A stretch of DNA of 64,000 bases from Thalassotalea crassostreae (GCF_001831495.1 NZ_CP017689.1:1736001-1800000), one strand, 5' to 3'. Shown: positions 45,259 to 55,027, counted from the stretch's first letter. Program-made: numbers and translations. Notes: a model not told the origin generated them from the letters alone.

Positions 45259-46395
45259 TTAAGTCAGCATCTTTTTCAGAATGAGATAGTACATTTCGAC
45301 TAAATCTTCTAAATCTTCGCAGTTAACACTTTCATTAACTTTATGGATAGTGGCATTCGTTGGACCAAGCTCAACGACTTGCGCTCCAGTTGGTGCGATA
45401 AAACGTCCGTCAGAAGTGCCTCCCGATGTTGATGGTACACAGGTCACGCCATTGGTTTCTTTTACTGCATCGACTACCGAAGACAGTAATAAACCTGGTT
45501 CAGTGATAAAAGGTTTGCCGTTAAAGGTCCATTTTATTTCATAATCAAGTTGGTGTTTGTCTAAAATAGAATAAACACGATCGATAATTATATCGTCGTT
45601 AATTTCAGTACTGTATCTTAGATTGAAAATTGCATGTAACTCGCCTGGTACGACATTTGTTGCGCCAGTACCTGAGTTAACATTGGACAATTGAAAACTT
45701 GTAGGCGGGAAGTAGTCGTTACCATTATCCCATAATTCTTGGCTAAGTTCGGCAAGTGCCGGCGCTGCCATGTGAATTGGATTTTTCACTAGGTGTGGGT
45801 AGGCAACATGACCTTGCACGCCATTAACGGTTAAATCTCCAGTAATGGAGCCTCGACGACCATTTTTGACAATGTCTCCGCATTTATTGGTGCTCGATGG
45901 CTCACCTACAATACACCAGTCAATTTTCTCATTTCGTGCTTCTAGAGTATCAATCACTCTTGTTGTACCGTTAATAAACGGACCTTCTTCATCTGAAGTT
46001 ATTAGGTAAGCTATTGATCCCTTGTGGTCGGGATGATCTTCAACAAATCGTTCAGTAGCGACGACCATTGCAGCTAAAGAACCTTTCATATCAGCCGCAC
46101 CGCGACCGTATAACCAGCCATCTTTAATCGTCGGTTCAAACGGTGGTGTCGACCACTTTTCTAATGGACCCGCAGGAACTACATCGGTATGGCCAGCAAA
46201 GCAAAATACCGGATGTTCAGTGCCTCTTCGTGCCCAAAGGTTAGTCGTATCTTCGAAAACCATTGATTCGAGTGTAAAGCCTGCTGTGTTTAAGCGATCA
46301 CCCATTAATTGCTGACAACCTTCATCGAGTGGAGTGACAGACTTTCTTGAAATTAACTCTTTAGTTAATTCGATAACTGGACTTAAAGAACTCAT
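45259..46395 (-). CDS. dapE: Succinyl-diaminopimelate desuccinylase
   Basis: Cytoplasmic zinc amidohydrolase of the lysine/diaminopimelate pathway, releasing succinate from N-succinyl-LL-DAP. The 378-residue M20 protein has [13 protein letters not shown] (His, Asp), [10 protein letters not shown], the catalytic pair in TSDEEGPF, and [23 protein letters not shown] with the family's end motif. Its start overlaps the stop of yffB by four bases, the same coupling as in E. coli. Confidence 0.97.
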   Translation of the reverse strand: MSSLSPVIELTKELISRKSVTPLDEGCQQLMGDRLNTAGFTLESMVFEDTTNLWARRGTEHPVFCFAGHTDVVPAGPLEKWSTPPFEPTIKDGWLYGRGAADMKGSLAAMVVATERFVEDHPDHKGSIAYLITSDEEGPFINGTTRVIDTLEARNEKIDWCIVGEPSSTNKCGDIVKNGRRGSITGDLTVNGVQGHVAYPHLVKNPIHMAAPALAELSQELWDNGNDYFPPTSFQLSNVNSGTGATNVVPGELHAIFNLRYSTEINDDIIIDRVYSILDKHQLDYEIKWTFNGKPFITEPGLLLSSVVDAVKETNGVTCVPSTSGGTSDGRFIAPTGAQVVELGPTNATIHKVNESVNCEDLEDLVEMYYLILKKMLT

Positions 46396-46739
46396 GAGCT
46401 AAAAATCTCTTGATATTGTGCTGGCTTAAATCCAAGGTGTAATTGATCGTTAATAACAAGCAAAGGGCGCTTTAAAAGAGTAGGTTGTTCAAGTACAGAG
46501 TTATTCACTGATGCTTGAGTGAGATCGTTTTTAATCGATTCATCCAAACTACGGTATGTAGTGCTGCGTTTATTGATTAGTAATTCAATATTAGCGGCAT
46601 CAAAAAATTTATTTAGTTGGTCTTGGCTTAAGCCATCTTTTCTTAAATCGTGGAAGGTGTAATCTATGTTTTCGTTTTCAAGCCATTTAAGTGCTTTTTT
46701 TACTGTGTCGCAATTATGTATGCCGTAAATCGTGGTCAT
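46392..46739 (-). CDS. yffB: ArsC/Spx-like reductase YffB
   Basis: A 115-residue thioredoxin-fold protein. It opens [20 protein letters not shown] with a single redox Cys, followed by DLRKDGLS and [11 protein letters not shown], the ArsC-family pattern. E. coli YffB sits directly before dapE, as here. Thiol transfer is assumed; arsenate reduction is unlikely without ars genes. Confidence 0.92.
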   Translation of the reverse strand: MTTIYGIHNCDTVKKALKWLENENIDYTFHDLRKDGLSQDQLNKFFDAANIELLINKRSTTYRSLDESIKNDLTQASVNNSVLEQPTLLKRPLLVINDQLHLGFKPAQYQEIFSS

Positions 46740-46839
46740 TTTGTTACTCTATTACTGTCTTTGTTATGTTTTATAAGTTTAATAATTGTTGTATTTGCTT
46801 TAATTGTTGTCGCAATCGATATTGAGAGTCTTAATAACA

Positions 46840-47226
46840 TTAGTCATTAATGATCATATAATCATCTGCTCGTAATGCTTTAATTGCTTGTGTTACAGTG
46901 TCTTGTTTAACAAGGATATAATCGGTATCAAAGGTCGAAATCGCAAAAATACTAATTTTCTTTTGAGCCAATACCCCGGAGATGTTAGACAAAATGCCTG
47001 TCAATGAAAATCCTAATGGACCTAATACTTCTAGTGCTCTCCATTCTCTTTCTACTTCTAAACTATCGAGTTGCGTATCTGCAGGGACAACAATTGATAA
47101 TTCATCATGGGTTTTACTAATAAAGTAAACACTGGCATCAAATACCTCTGCAGGTACTTTTGTTTCAGGAGTAAAACTATGAATATCAAAATATTGTTCA
47201 AGAAGTTGTAATGTTTGTTTGGTCAT
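46840..47226 (-). CDS. ACT-domain protein (DUF/ACT_7 type)
   Basis: A 128-residue protein from the ATG at 47226; an upstream TTG at 47259 is in frame but has no RBS. Two ACT-like halves are visible, ending LGPLGFSLTGILSNISGVLAQKKISIFAISTFDTDYILVK, the classic ligand-binding ACT_7 pattern, in segments. Such proteins often bind amino acids; some are called aspartate kinase-like. Single gene. Role unknown. Confidence 0.85.
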   Translation of the reverse strand: MTKQTLQLLEQYFDIHSFTPETKVPAEVFDASVYFISKTHDELSIVVPADTQLDSLEVEREWRALEVLGPLGFSLTGILSNISGVLAQKKISIFAISTFDTDYILVKQDTVTQAIKALRADDYMIIND

Positions 47227-48024
47227 ATCTCTGACTTTCAAAGAGATTAAGAGTAGCAATACTATACCGCAGCACTTCCTACTTTGGTATAGCTACGCAG
47301 TATTTACCATGCAATTATCAATAACAATGCACTATATGATGGCTGTATAGAGAATATAACTTGATCGTTTCAGGTTCGTTACCAGTGACGACTTTTTAAA
47401 ATTAGATGTTATAAAACCAGAAAAGACGATAGAGCCGTTATAATTGTATGATTAGTGAGTATTTAGTGCCTTATTTCAGTAAATTTAAATAAAAAGAAAC
47501 TGTAACATTATCCACAATAGTTGTGGGTAACTATGTTTATAACCCGTGTTGATGTTTATAAGTCTTTGTTATTTAATGTTAATATGGTGTAGTTCAAAAA
47601 ACGGACGCATCAACTTTGTGGTTAATAAATACACTATATGCTGTCACTTAAAGAATCATGTTTATAAGAGTTAAAACTGATATTTCCAACAGTTTTCTTC
47701 TAGTTATCTAGCATATAAAGTGAATTAAAGTGTTATTTTTAGGGGCCATTCAAACATATAAAAATAGAGTCACAAGTTATTGTTGAAAAGATCTTGAATG
47801 GATCCTTTTTCGAAACACGACCGTAGTATAATGATTAGTGCACTCTTTAAGCGATTAGCAGCGTCGGTTTACAATGACAAATTTTGTAACCTTTTTTCGA
47901 TTGTATGGCTATATAATCCGCGATATTGTGTTATCTTTATAGTATTGACTCTGCTTAAGTGTTTGACCAAATTCACGACCTGTAGTCAATAGGGTAAATA
48001 TTTAATAAGGCATTGGACTTTACT
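47227..48024. other. Large intergenic region with DnaA box
   Basis: About 800 bp without a convincing gene. A consensus DnaA box TTATCCACA is at 47508-47516, followed by the inverted near-match TGTGGGTAA at 47522-47530. CCATTCAA and TTGAATGG form a wide inverted repeat (47746 to 47801) with a T run after it. A 64-codon open frame at 47798-47992 is not supported. Confidence 0.55.
47508..47530. promoter_or_regulatory. DnaA box with inverted neighbour
   Basis: TTATCCACA is an exact consensus DnaA site; TGTGGGTAA five bases on is the reverse of TTACCCACA, one step from consensus. No dnaA, dnaN or mnmG gene is near and GATC sites are sparse, so a regulatory or titration site is more likely than an origin. 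Confidence 0.5.
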
Positions 48025-48456
48025 ATGCAAAAATCACTAGCACAGCAAGTAAAACAAGGAAAAGAATATGTTGATCTTTGGCCGCAAAAGCCAGAGTTAA
48101 ACAATTATTTTTCTGAGTACCGTGCAGTAATCGTAAGCCGATTTTTATTTAAATATGGTGCACCGTTAGCACTTGTTGCTTTATTAATGCCAATTTTAAC
48201 CATAGGCACAGAACAAATTAAACAGGGCATCGTCTATGGTTTGTTTATGGCTACTCTGCCGGTTCAAGCATTATTTATGATGTATAAAAAATCGGAAGAG
48301 AAATTACCTCCGTCACTTGCCAGTTGGTATAGAGAAGGGGTTGAGAAAATAAAACAACAAGAGCCAATGTCTGAGCAATCACTTGCTGTTAGTCAACCTA
48401 AGTTTCTAGATTTGGCTAAATTACTAAATATTAGCTACCAATCAAAACGTTTTTAA
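48025..48456 (+). CDS. yfbV: UPF0208 membrane protein YfbV
   Basis: A 143-residue inner-membrane protein from the ATG at 48025 (GGA seven bases upstream); a TTG at 48013 is in frame but weaker. Features: LAQQVKQGKEYVDLWPQKPELN, then two helices (about 45-65, 72-92) and LPPSLASWYREGVEKI, all matching YfbV. E. coli YfbV helps keep the Ter macrodomain insulated and lies before ackA-pta; here ackA-pta is 12.5 kb away. Confidence 0.9.
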   Translation: MQKSLAQQVKQGKEYVDLWPQKPELNNYFSEYRAVIVSRFLFKYGAPLALVALLMPILTIGTEQIKQGIVYGLFMATLPVQALFMMYKKSEEKLPPSLASWYREGVEKIKQQEPMSEQSLAVSQPKFLDLAKLLNISYQSKRF

Positions 48457-48567
48457 TTACCTTTCTATCTGAGGTTTACATAGGTGTTTGTATAAGCTTT
48501 TGCGTAGGCGTTTGTATACGCATTTTTGCAATTGCTGACGCAACCTATAAATTAATGCTTATATAAA

Positions 48568-49377
48568 CTAAGCGTCAGCTTTTTTGTAGACTCTGATCAG
48601 AAAATCAGCCTGACAAGAAAATATTTCACATTTTTGTAAATAGTCTAAAAGAGATTCAGAGGTCTTAAAAGCAAACGGCGTCATCGCCAATAAACTTAAA
48701 GATTGTTCATTGTTGAACTGCATCGTGTAGTTTAAATGCTCTTGTTCAATCATCTCAAAGCCGTCAATATCGTATTTTTCAATATTATGTTGTTTTGGTG
48801 TTTGATAGATTTGTTGCTTCAATTCCCACAAGTGATCTTTACCTGGTGTCACTGTAACTAGATAGCCATCATTGTTTAGCAGTCGACTAAATTCTTCTGC
48901 TTTGATTGGCGCATAAATAGAATATAACCAATCGAAAAAGCCATCTGAAAACGGCAGTTGTGCAATAGAGCCAACGCTAAAAGCACAGTTTTTATATTTC
49001 TTAGCGGCGATTTTGATGGCATTTTTCGCGATATCGACGCCATAGACCTGATTGTTATCGGTCTTATGACCATTGGTATAATAACCCTCACCACAGCCTG
49101 CATCGAGCACAGTCGGTTTTGCCCCGAAAGAGTGATAGAGCTCTACCAGGCGATTTCTCAAAGGAAGATAGAAATCAGACTCGAGAAATTGTCTTCTGGC
49201 GTTAACCATTTGTTTGTTATCGCCAGGATCTTTGGAGTGCTTAAATTGCACCGGTAATAAGTTTACGTATCCTTCTTTAGCCTTATCAAAACTATGATTG
49301 TTGTCACAACGAAAAACTTTATCAGCAAGGTTTAAAGGTTGCTGACAGATTGGACAGAGGTAAAGGGGATTATCCAT
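48568..49377 (-). CDS. rlmA: 23S rRNA (guanine-N1)-methyltransferase RlmA
   Basis: Methylates G745 of 23S rRNA. The 269-residue protein has an N-terminal zinc site (CPICQQPL, then CDNNH), the substrate-side DKAKEGYVNLLPVQ and GDNKQMVNARRQFLE, then the SAM-binding fold with VLDAGCGEGYYT. The family is also called RrmA. Single gene between yfbV and xthA; convergent with yfbV. Confidence 0.92.
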   Translation of the reverse strand: MDNPLYLCPICQQPLNLADKVFRCDNNHSFDKAKEGYVNLLPVQFKHSKDPGDNKQMVNARRQFLESDFYLPLRNRLVELYHSFGAKPTVLDAGCGEGYYTNGHKTDNNQVYGVDIAKNAIKIAAKKYKNCAFSVGSIAQLPFSDGFFDWLYSIYAPIKAEEFSRLLNNDGYLVTVTPGKDHLWELKQQIYQTPKQHNIEKYDIDGFEMIEQEHLNYTMQFNNEQSLSLLAMTPFAFKTSESLLDYLQKCEIFSCQADFLIRVYKKADA

Positions 49378-49420
49378 AAATTTTATATTCTCTATACTGA
49401 TGTTTTATCGATAAATGAAA

Positions 49421-50227
49421 TTATTCAAATGTCGACCAAATTGGCGCATGATCAGAAGGCTTTTCAATACCTCGCAATTCATAATCAACGTCTGATTCAA
49501 TACAGCGTTTTGCTAAAGCAGGAGTTGCCAACACCACATCAATACGTAATCCACGGTTATCATCAAAACCACGCGAACGATAATCAAACCAAGAGTAACG
49601 TTCCGTAGTGTCAGGGTGTAACTCTCTAAATGTGTCTTTAAAGCCCCAGTTTAATAGTGTAGACAACCATTCTCTCTCTTCTGGCTGAAAACTACATTTA
49701 CCGGTTTTTAACCAACGCTTACGATTAGGCTCACCAATTCCGATATCTAAATCTGTAGGTGAAATGTTAATATCACCCATCACAATAACGTTCTCTTCAT
49801 TGGTGTGATATTCGTTTAAATATCCCATCAAATCTTTGTAAAATTGGCGCTTATATGGGTATTTGGTTTCATGACTTATGTTATCGCCTTGTGGAAAATA
49901 ACCATTAAGTACAGTTACTTCGTTTCCTAACGAATCAGTGGTTTTTACCATGATCATGCGCTTTTGCATGTCTTCATTGTCACTTGGAAAACCTTTTTGA
50001 ACGCTAATCGCTTCCTTCTTACAAAGCATGGCTACACCGTAATGTGCCTTTTGGCCGTGAAAGTATACGTGATAGCCCATGGCTTCAACATCGGCTAGTG
50101 GAAACGCTTCGTCATGTACTTTGATTTCTTGCAGGCCAATAACATCTGGCTGATGCTTATCGATGATCGCTTGCAGTTGGTGAAGGCGGGCACGTAGGCC
50201 ATTGATATTAAACGAAATGACTTTCAT
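49421..50227 (-). CDS. xthA: Exodeoxyribonuclease III
   Basis: Base-excision-repair AP endonuclease and 3'-5' exonuclease. The 268-residue protein opens [15 protein letters not shown] with Asn7, has metal-binding Glu34 in [41 protein letters not shown] and the catalytic PSDHAPIW at the C-terminus. Length equals E. coli XthA. Single gene. Confidence 0.97.
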   Translation of the reverse strand: MKVISFNINGLRARLHQLQAIIDKHQPDVIGLQEIKVHDEAFPLADVEAMGYHVYFHGQKAHYGVAMLCKKEAISVQKGFPSDNEDMQKRMIMVKTTDSLGNEVTVLNGYFPQGDNISHETKYPYKRQFYKDLMGYLNEYHTNEENVIVMGDINISPTDLDIGIGEPNRKRWLKTGKCSFQPEEREWLSTLLNWGFKDTFRELHPDTTERYSWFDYRSRGFDDNRGLRIDVVLATPALAKRCIESDVDYELRGIEKPSDHAPIWSTFE

Positions 50228-50354
50228 AAATAAATCTTCTTCTTGTTCAGTCTAAGTTTTGATGGGCTAATGCTAGCAAAACTGTGGTTAGAGATGAATA
50301 ACTATCTTTGATTAATGTGTTTTTGTATAACCTAAATTAGTTGCTCAACCAAAG

Positions 50355-51635
50355 CTAATCATTGAGTTGCCTGTCATCAGCGCTAATTTCTTTATCGTTC
50401 GGACTTGTATTTTCAGACAAGCGGGGGTGACCAGCAAAACCATAATACAAACTTAATACGGCAACTATCATTAAAATACCACCAGTCATAATTGCATATA
50501 CGCTACCGTATATCGCAATCAAACTGCCTACAATCGCCATGAGCATATTAGACAAGCTGAATGTCGTGGTGATTAAACCCATCAACTTACCTTGGTCTTC
50601 ATGGTCAAACTTTTCCGATGCATAAACTGACAATAGAGCGTTATAAATAGCAATAACTACACCGATAAGTGGATATATATACCAGACGCCTTGTTCACTA
50701 ATCAAGTTGTGGAAAAGCATGAAAATTGCGAACAGGGTCATGGCAATTAAACAGGCGTTAACGCTACCGACACGCCTTTTTAAGTAAGGTAAAAGGTTTA
50801 CGCTTGAAAGTATCATTGCGGTCGTTAAAATTGCGGTGATGAAGCCAATACCTGGACCTTCAAAGTTAAACGACTCTACTAACCATAGCGGATAGAATTC
50901 ATAGAATGCATTTGTTGCTAAGGTTGAAAATAAGAATACGTAGAACAAACGTCTGATTGGTTGATGTTTTAGTAAAGTAAACGAGTTTTGCTGATAAATT
51001 AAACGTCTTAACGACAGTTTAGATGTTACCACTTGCGCTGGGGATTTGGTTTCTGTGAGTAAAAAATGAACCAATACAATGGTCAAAGCCATTGCAATTG
51101 CACCAACAACAAACGCGTGATGATTACCATAAGGCTGGAGTAAACCACCGACTAATGGGCCAACCAGCCAACCAGCATACGTTGTTGCGCTAACCAAGGA
51201 ATAACTTCGTGTTCTGTCTAATGGCGGTGAAAGGTCGATAGCAATTGCTCTCGCGATAGCAATATTGCCTTCGCTAATGCCAGTAATGAAACGAGTTAAG
51301 GCAAACAATAGATAGTTTTCACTGAGCAATGCCCATACTGAACACAAATAACCTATCGCACTTATTGTTAGGGTGATCATTAATACTTTTTTACGACCAT
51401 AAATATCAGACGCTGCGCCAATAAATGAGCTACCTATCAAAACACCGAGAGGGTAAATTGCTAATAAGAAACCTAACAATAATTTAGGGTTTAAATTGGC
51501 AAAAGTCGTAAAGTCATTTACTTCATTAAGGAATAATGGCGCTAATATCGGATAAGGCAGGGCAATGCCAGCACAACTTAATAAAACAATTAGTAAAAGG
51601 GTATAAAGCGATTTTCTCGCCTGCAGCTCAGTCAT
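50355..51635 (-). CDS. Major facilitator superfamily transporter
   Basis: A 426-residue transporter with 12 predicted helices. The loop 2-3 motif GAASDIYGRKKVLM and TRFITGISEGNIAIARAIAIDL in helix 4-5 are MFS (DHA1-like) signatures; the second half begins after a basic loop around 200-220. The C-terminal tail is acidic and soluble. Efflux of drugs or metabolites is the usual role; substrate unknown. Divergent from the RstAB-like pair, 440 bp apart. Confidence 0.9.
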   Translation of the reverse strand: MTELQARKSLYTLLLIVLLSCAGIALPYPILAPLFLNEVNDFTTFANLNPKLLLGFLLAIYPLGVLIGSSFIGAASDIYGRKKVLMITLTISAIGYLCSVWALLSENYLLFALTRFITGISEGNIAIARAIAIDLSPPLDRTRSYSLVSATTYAGWLVGPLVGGLLQPYGNHHAFVVGAIAMALTIVLVHFLLTETKSPAQVVTSKLSLRRLIYQQNSFTLLKHQPIRRLFYVFLFSTLATNAFYEFYPLWLVESFNFEGPGIGFITAILTTAMILSSVNLLPYLKRRVGSVNACLIAMTLFAIFMLFHNLISEQGVWYIYPLIGVVIAIYNALLSVYASEKFDHEDQGKLMGLITTTFSLSNMLMAIVGSLIAIYGSVYAIMTGGILMIVAVLSLYYGFAGHPRLSENTSPNDKEISADDRQLND

Positions 51636-52075
51636 AGATTGAAAACTAGGGAAATTATCGGCCTATTTTATCGCTGAAATGAAGTTGGTAACAGAAGAAA
51701 AACAAAAAAAATGACTTTTTAATTTAGTCTTTATAAATCAATTAACTAAAATGTAACTGAGATTAAAATTTAAGCAATGACAATAGACTTTTTTTGGTAC
51801 TTTTGAGCTGTTTTGTAACTTGACTGTAAACGCGAGTATTGATTTGTTATCAAGAATTGTTAAAAAAATGTTAAAAAATTAGTCTAAGTTATTGTTTTAT
51901 ATTGATTTGATGTGTAAATTTAATGTAAAGGTGTTTGTAAAATAACATTATTAACTGTCACGTTATTTTGTTATAACTATAAACATATGTACGAGAAGTG
52001 AACTTTTCTACTAAACTTTACAGTAACTTACAAATAAAAAGCTAAGTTGGTTATTAATAGATGGAGCGATATTAA
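51636..52075. other. Intergenic region with TGTAA repeats upstream of RstAB-like operon
   Basis: 440 bp, AT-rich, no gene. TGTAA boxes start at 51752, 51814, 51825, 51913, 51924 and 51936; the pairs 51814/51825 and 51913/51924 have exactly 11-bp period, as expected for OmpR-family sites. No strong terminator was seen. Confidence 0.55.
51913..51940 (+). promoter_or_regulatory. Candidate operator: TGTAA direct repeats
   Basis: TGTAA at 51913, 51924 and 51936, spacing 11 and 12 bases, about 140-160 bp before the response-regulator ATG. A matching pair lies at 51814/51825. Autoregulation by the RstA-like protein is a guess. Confidence 0.4.
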
Positions 52076-52792
52076 ATGTCAGAAAACAAACCAAATTTGA
52101 AAAAAATATTACTTGTAGAAGATGATCGTCAGTTATCTGATTTGATCAAGGATTTTCTAGTAGGTGAAGGTTTCCATGTTAAACAAGAGTTTAGAGGCGA
52201 TACTGTTTCTAAAACTGTTGAAAACTTCTCTCCAGACTTAATTGTTCTCGATGTGATGTTACCTGGTAAAGACGGATTTACCGTTTGTCGTGACTTACGT
52301 CCGTCATTTAGTAACCCTATCTTAATGCTTACTGCAAAAAGCACGGACTTTGACCAAGTACTTGGTTTAGAAATTGGTGCTGATGATTACGTTGCTAAGC
52401 CAGTTGAACCTCGTGTTTTATTAGCGCGTGTTAATGCGTTATTACGTCGCGGTCAATTACCTAAAGGTGGCAGTGAGAAAGCAGAAATCACTTGTGGTGG
52501 TCTGCATGTAAATCGCAACTCTCGTCAAGTGACGTTAGCAGGCGAAAGTATTGAGCTTACAAGTCAGGAATTTGACTTATTATGGCTGCTAGCTACTCGT
52601 GCCGGTGAAGTTCAAAATCGTGACTACATCTACAAGGCAGTAGTTGGTCGTGAGTACGATGGTATGGACCGAAGCGTCGATGTACGCATTTCTCGTTTAC
52701 GTAAAAAGTTACATGACAGTAACGAGACACCGTTCCGTATTAAAACTATTTGGGGACAAGGTTATTTATTCGTGCCAGATGCATGGGAATAA
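52076..52792 (+). CDS. OmpR-family response regulator, RstA-like
   Basis: A 238-residue regulator: receiver with EDD at 15-17, phospho-Asp59 in LIVLDVMLPGKDG, LTAKSTDFD and VAKPVEPR, then a winged helix (ELTSQEFDLLWLLATRAGEV, ending IKTIWGQGYLFVPDAW). The AKPVEP variant and the WLLA segment resemble RstA. GGAG lies ten bases before the ATG. The kinase gene begins three bases after its stop. Confidence 0.92.
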   Translation: MSENKPNLKKILLVEDDRQLSDLIKDFLVGEGFHVKQEFRGDTVSKTVENFSPDLIVLDVMLPGKDGFTVCRDLRPSFSNPILMLTAKSTDFDQVLGLEIGADDYVAKPVEPRVLLARVNALLRRGQLPKGGSEKAEITCGGLHVNRNSRQVTLAGESIELTSQEFDLLWLLATRAGEVQNRDYIYKAVVGREYDGMDRSVDVRISRLRKKLHDSNETPFRIKTIWGQGYLFVPDAWE

Positions 52793-52795
52793 ATA

Positions 52796-54079
52796 ATGCA
52801 ATTGGGTCGCTCCTTTTTTAGCCTGTATTTTTTTATTGTTGTATGTTTTGCGGCTTCAAATTGGTTACTAGATCAATATTGGAGTTTTAATGTTAAACAA
52901 AACGTTGAATCATATACAGGCTATAAAACAGTCCTTAGAGCGCTTAATGAACGTTTGATTGACTTTCCTCAAGAGGAATGGTCAACTCGAATGGAAAGCG
53001 CGACAGAACGTTTCAATCTACCACTTAAAGTTATTCCAAAAGAGAATGCAGAAGCTATTGCTCCAGGTTTTAAGGTGGATAACAGCAGTGATATAACTGT
53101 TTATAACAAAGATACATATATAACCTTATTTATGCCAACAGCTGACGGCTCTAGTTACTTGGTATTAGGTGCAGTTGAATCTCCTACGAGACCAAGAATA
53201 GAAACCTTATATCGTACAATGATCATGGTGTTGTTAGGTATTGGTGTGTTTGTATGGATATGGCCGATTTCTAAAGATCTTGATAAGTTAAATAAGTCTG
53301 CCAAGGAATTTGCTCAAGGTGACTTTAAAACCAAGGTTGATAAAGGCTCTTCGGTTATCGTTAAACCAATGTTAGATACTTTTAACATGATGTCGGGTCG
53401 TATTAATTCATTAATCGAAGCTCACAAAGAATTAACCAACGCGGTTTCTCATGAACTACGTACTCCGTTAGCTCGCAGTAAGTTTGCATTGCAGGTGCTT
53501 CGCGGCGCCCAAGATGATGAAACCCGTCAACGTTATATCGATAAAATTGCTACGGATGTCGATGAGTTAGAGTCGTTAGTAAACGAGTTGCTAGTATACG
53601 CAGCGTTTGAAAGTGAACAGCCAAACATATCGTTTGCCAACGTTGATGTTAAAACACTGGTTGATAAGCAGGTCTCAGGGTTTTCAAATGAAACGGTAAA
53701 TATTAATTGTTTATCTAAACTGAAAACATTGAATTGTGATTGTGATGCCCACTTTATTAATCGAGCAGTAAGTAACTTGCTTACCAATGCGATAAAGTAC
53801 GGTGATGGCATTATTAACGTAAGCGTTGCAAAGGTTGCAACGAACGCCGAAATTATTGTAGAAGATAACGGCCAGGGCGTAGATGATAATTTTAAAGAAA
53901 TTATATTTAACGCGTTTTCAAGATTTGATGAATCTCGTGGTAAAGACACTGGCGGTTTTGGTTTAGGGTTGGCAATTGTGAGTAAAATTATGCTTTGGCA
54001 TAACGGTAGTGTCGCAGTTGAAGACAGTTCATTAGGTGGCGCTAAATTCATTTTGAAGTTACCAATCAAGCATCAATAA
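52796..54079 (+). CDS. Sensor histidine kinase, RstB-like
   Basis: A 427-residue kinase. Helix 1 is at about 6-24, a compact periplasmic part covers 27-135, helix 2 is at about 139-157, then a HAMP-like region (KSAKEFAQGDFKTKVD). The H box is AVSHELRTPLARSKFAL with His219; N box NLLTNAIKYG, DNGQGVD and GFGLGLAIV follow. The short sensor domain and the SRFDESRGKDTGGFG segment fit RstB. Operon with the regulator; closed by a terminator. Confidence 0.92.
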   Translation: MQLGRSFFSLYFFIVVCFAASNWLLDQYWSFNVKQNVESYTGYKTVLRALNERLIDFPQEEWSTRMESATERFNLPLKVIPKENAEAIAPGFKVDNSSDITVYNKDTYITLFMPTADGSSYLVLGAVESPTRPRIETLYRTMIMVLLGIGVFVWIWPISKDLDKLNKSAKEFAQGDFKTKVDKGSSVIVKPMLDTFNMMSGRINSLIEAHKELTNAVSHELRTPLARSKFALQVLRGAQDDETRQRYIDKIATDVDELESLVNELLVYAAFESEQPNISFANVDVKTLVDKQVSGFSNETVNINCLSKLKTLNCDCDAHFINRAVSNLLTNAIKYGDGIINVSVAKVATNAEIIVEDNGQGVDDNFKEIIFNAFSRFDESRGKDTGGFGLGLAIVSKIMLWHNGSVAVEDSSLGGAKFILKLPIKHQ

Positions 54080-54135
54080 AAAAGTTATTGTGGACAATAC
54101 TGTTAGTGAATATGTCGCTCTAAGTAGCAAAATTT

Positions 54136-54165
54136 AAAAGCCAGAGTCTATACTCTGGCTTTTTT
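54136..54165. terminator. Terminator between RstB-like and ychJ genes
   Basis: AAAAGCCAGAGT and ACTCTGGCTTTT around CTAT, with T run on plus and A run on minus. It can serve both convergent genes. Confidence 0.9.
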
Positions 54166-54180
54166 GTTTATCAATCTTAT

Positions 54181-54687
54181 TTAAGCTTCTAACATACAAC
54201 AACGCTTGTATTTACGGGCGCTTCCGCATGGACAAGGTGAGTTACGCGTAACCTTTTGTAGGCGTTTATGCTGCTTGATATCACCATCTAAGTAGCGCCA
54301 AAGTCCATTTTCTTTGATGAATCTAGAGTTCTCATGTAATTGCCATAATTCGTCATTTGCAAAGTAGTTTGCGCAAAATTCAACAAAGTCATAACTAGCT
54401 TTTATATCAGAATTTTTATTGTTTGAGCTATTTACATTTTTGTCAGTGCTAATGATCTCTAGTTTGCACCAGGTTGTTTCATCCATCCATTGTTGAATGT
54501 CGCTTATAGAATTGTCGATTTGCTTTTCTTTAGCATAAGTTAGCTGAATATACACCGCGTTTTTTTGTTGATAAGCACTATATCGAGAACGCATTAATTG
54601 CTCAGCAGTATCAGCTTCTTTATCGCCATTTATAATTGGTTGGCAACAAGCATCAAAGTTTTTAATTGAACCACAAGGACATTTCAT
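54181..54687 (-). CDS. ychJ: YchJ-family SEC-C metal-binding protein
   Basis: A 168-residue protein with a SEC-C zinc motif at each end: MKCPCGSIKNFDACC at the start and SPCPCGSARKYKRCC at the C-terminus. The NTF2-like middle (EQLMRSRYSAYQQKNAVYI, FVEFCANYF, FIKENGLWRYLDGD) is the YchJ/UPF0225 core. Function unknown. A 12-bp-period TTTAATTGA repeat lies just upstream. Confidence 0.9.
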   Translation of the reverse strand: MKCPCGSIKNFDACCQPIINGDKEADTAEQLMRSRYSAYQQKNAVYIQLTYAKEKQIDNSISDIQQWMDETTWCKLEIISTDKNVNSSNNKNSDIKASYDFVEFCANYFANDELWQLHENSRFIKENGLWRYLDGDIKQHKRLQKVTRNSPCPCGSARKYKRCCMLEA

Positions 54688-54699
54688 TAGAGTATTTCG

Positions 54700-54744
54700 T
54701 TTAATTGAGGATTTAATTGAGCGTTTAATTATGATTTAAATTGA
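54700..54744. repeat. TTTAATTGA repeats with 12-bp period upstream of ychJ
   Basis: TTTAATTGA starts at 54700 and 54712, TTTAATTAT at 54724 and TTTAAATTGA at 54735. Period 12, 12, 11. It lies within 60 bases of the ychJ start codon. Confidence 0.7.
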
Positions 54745-54883
54745 ACACAGTGCGATTGTATCAATATTCCGTCATTATAGAAAAGTGTCTTCAACAAAGA
54801 ATAATGGCAAGTTAAGAATAAAGTAATTAGATAGAAAAGATGTGTAAGTCACACACAATACATACTAAGGAAAGATAAAAAAC

Positions 54884-54948
54884 GGCAAAGATAACAATTA
54901 GCGCAGGTGGAACTACAAAATACTGGAGATATTTTTGTTATCTTTGCC
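54884..54948. repeat. Perfect 14-bp inverted repeat
   Basis: GGCAAAGATAACAA (54884-54897) and TTGTTATCTTTGCC (54935-54948) are exact complements with a 37-base interior. It could be a long RNA hairpin or the ends of a very small mobile sequence. Confidence 0.75.
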
Positions 54949-54977
54949 TAATGCTAGGGAGCAGCTAGGGTCTAATT

Positions 54978-55004
54978 ATGTAACCGATGCGAATCAGGTT
55001 ACAT
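54978..55004. terminator. Hairpin after the SulA-like gene
   Basis: ATGTAACC and GGTTACAT with an 11-base loop, 24 bases beyond the SulA-like stop codon. There is no T-tract, so it is only a possible 3' end. Confidence 0.4.
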
Positions 55005-55027
55005 GCACTTAATTTAGTGTCAGTTCT

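Larger units (their letters stand above)
54688..55027. other. Intergenic region with 12-bp repeats and two inverted repeats
   Basis: 340 bp with no gene. It holds TTTAATTGA-type repeats (54700-54744), a perfect 14-bp inverted repeat (54884-54948) and an 8-bp hairpin (54978-55004), each described separately. Confidence 0.6.

Noticed and set aside
47508..47530. Chromosomal replication origin
   Set aside because: Only one consensus DnaA box, few GATC sites, and no dnaA, dnaN, mnmG or mioC gene nearby.
47798..47992. 64-codon open frame before yfbV
   Set aside because: No Shine-Dalgarno, no protein-like pattern, and it runs over a T-rich stem-loop region.
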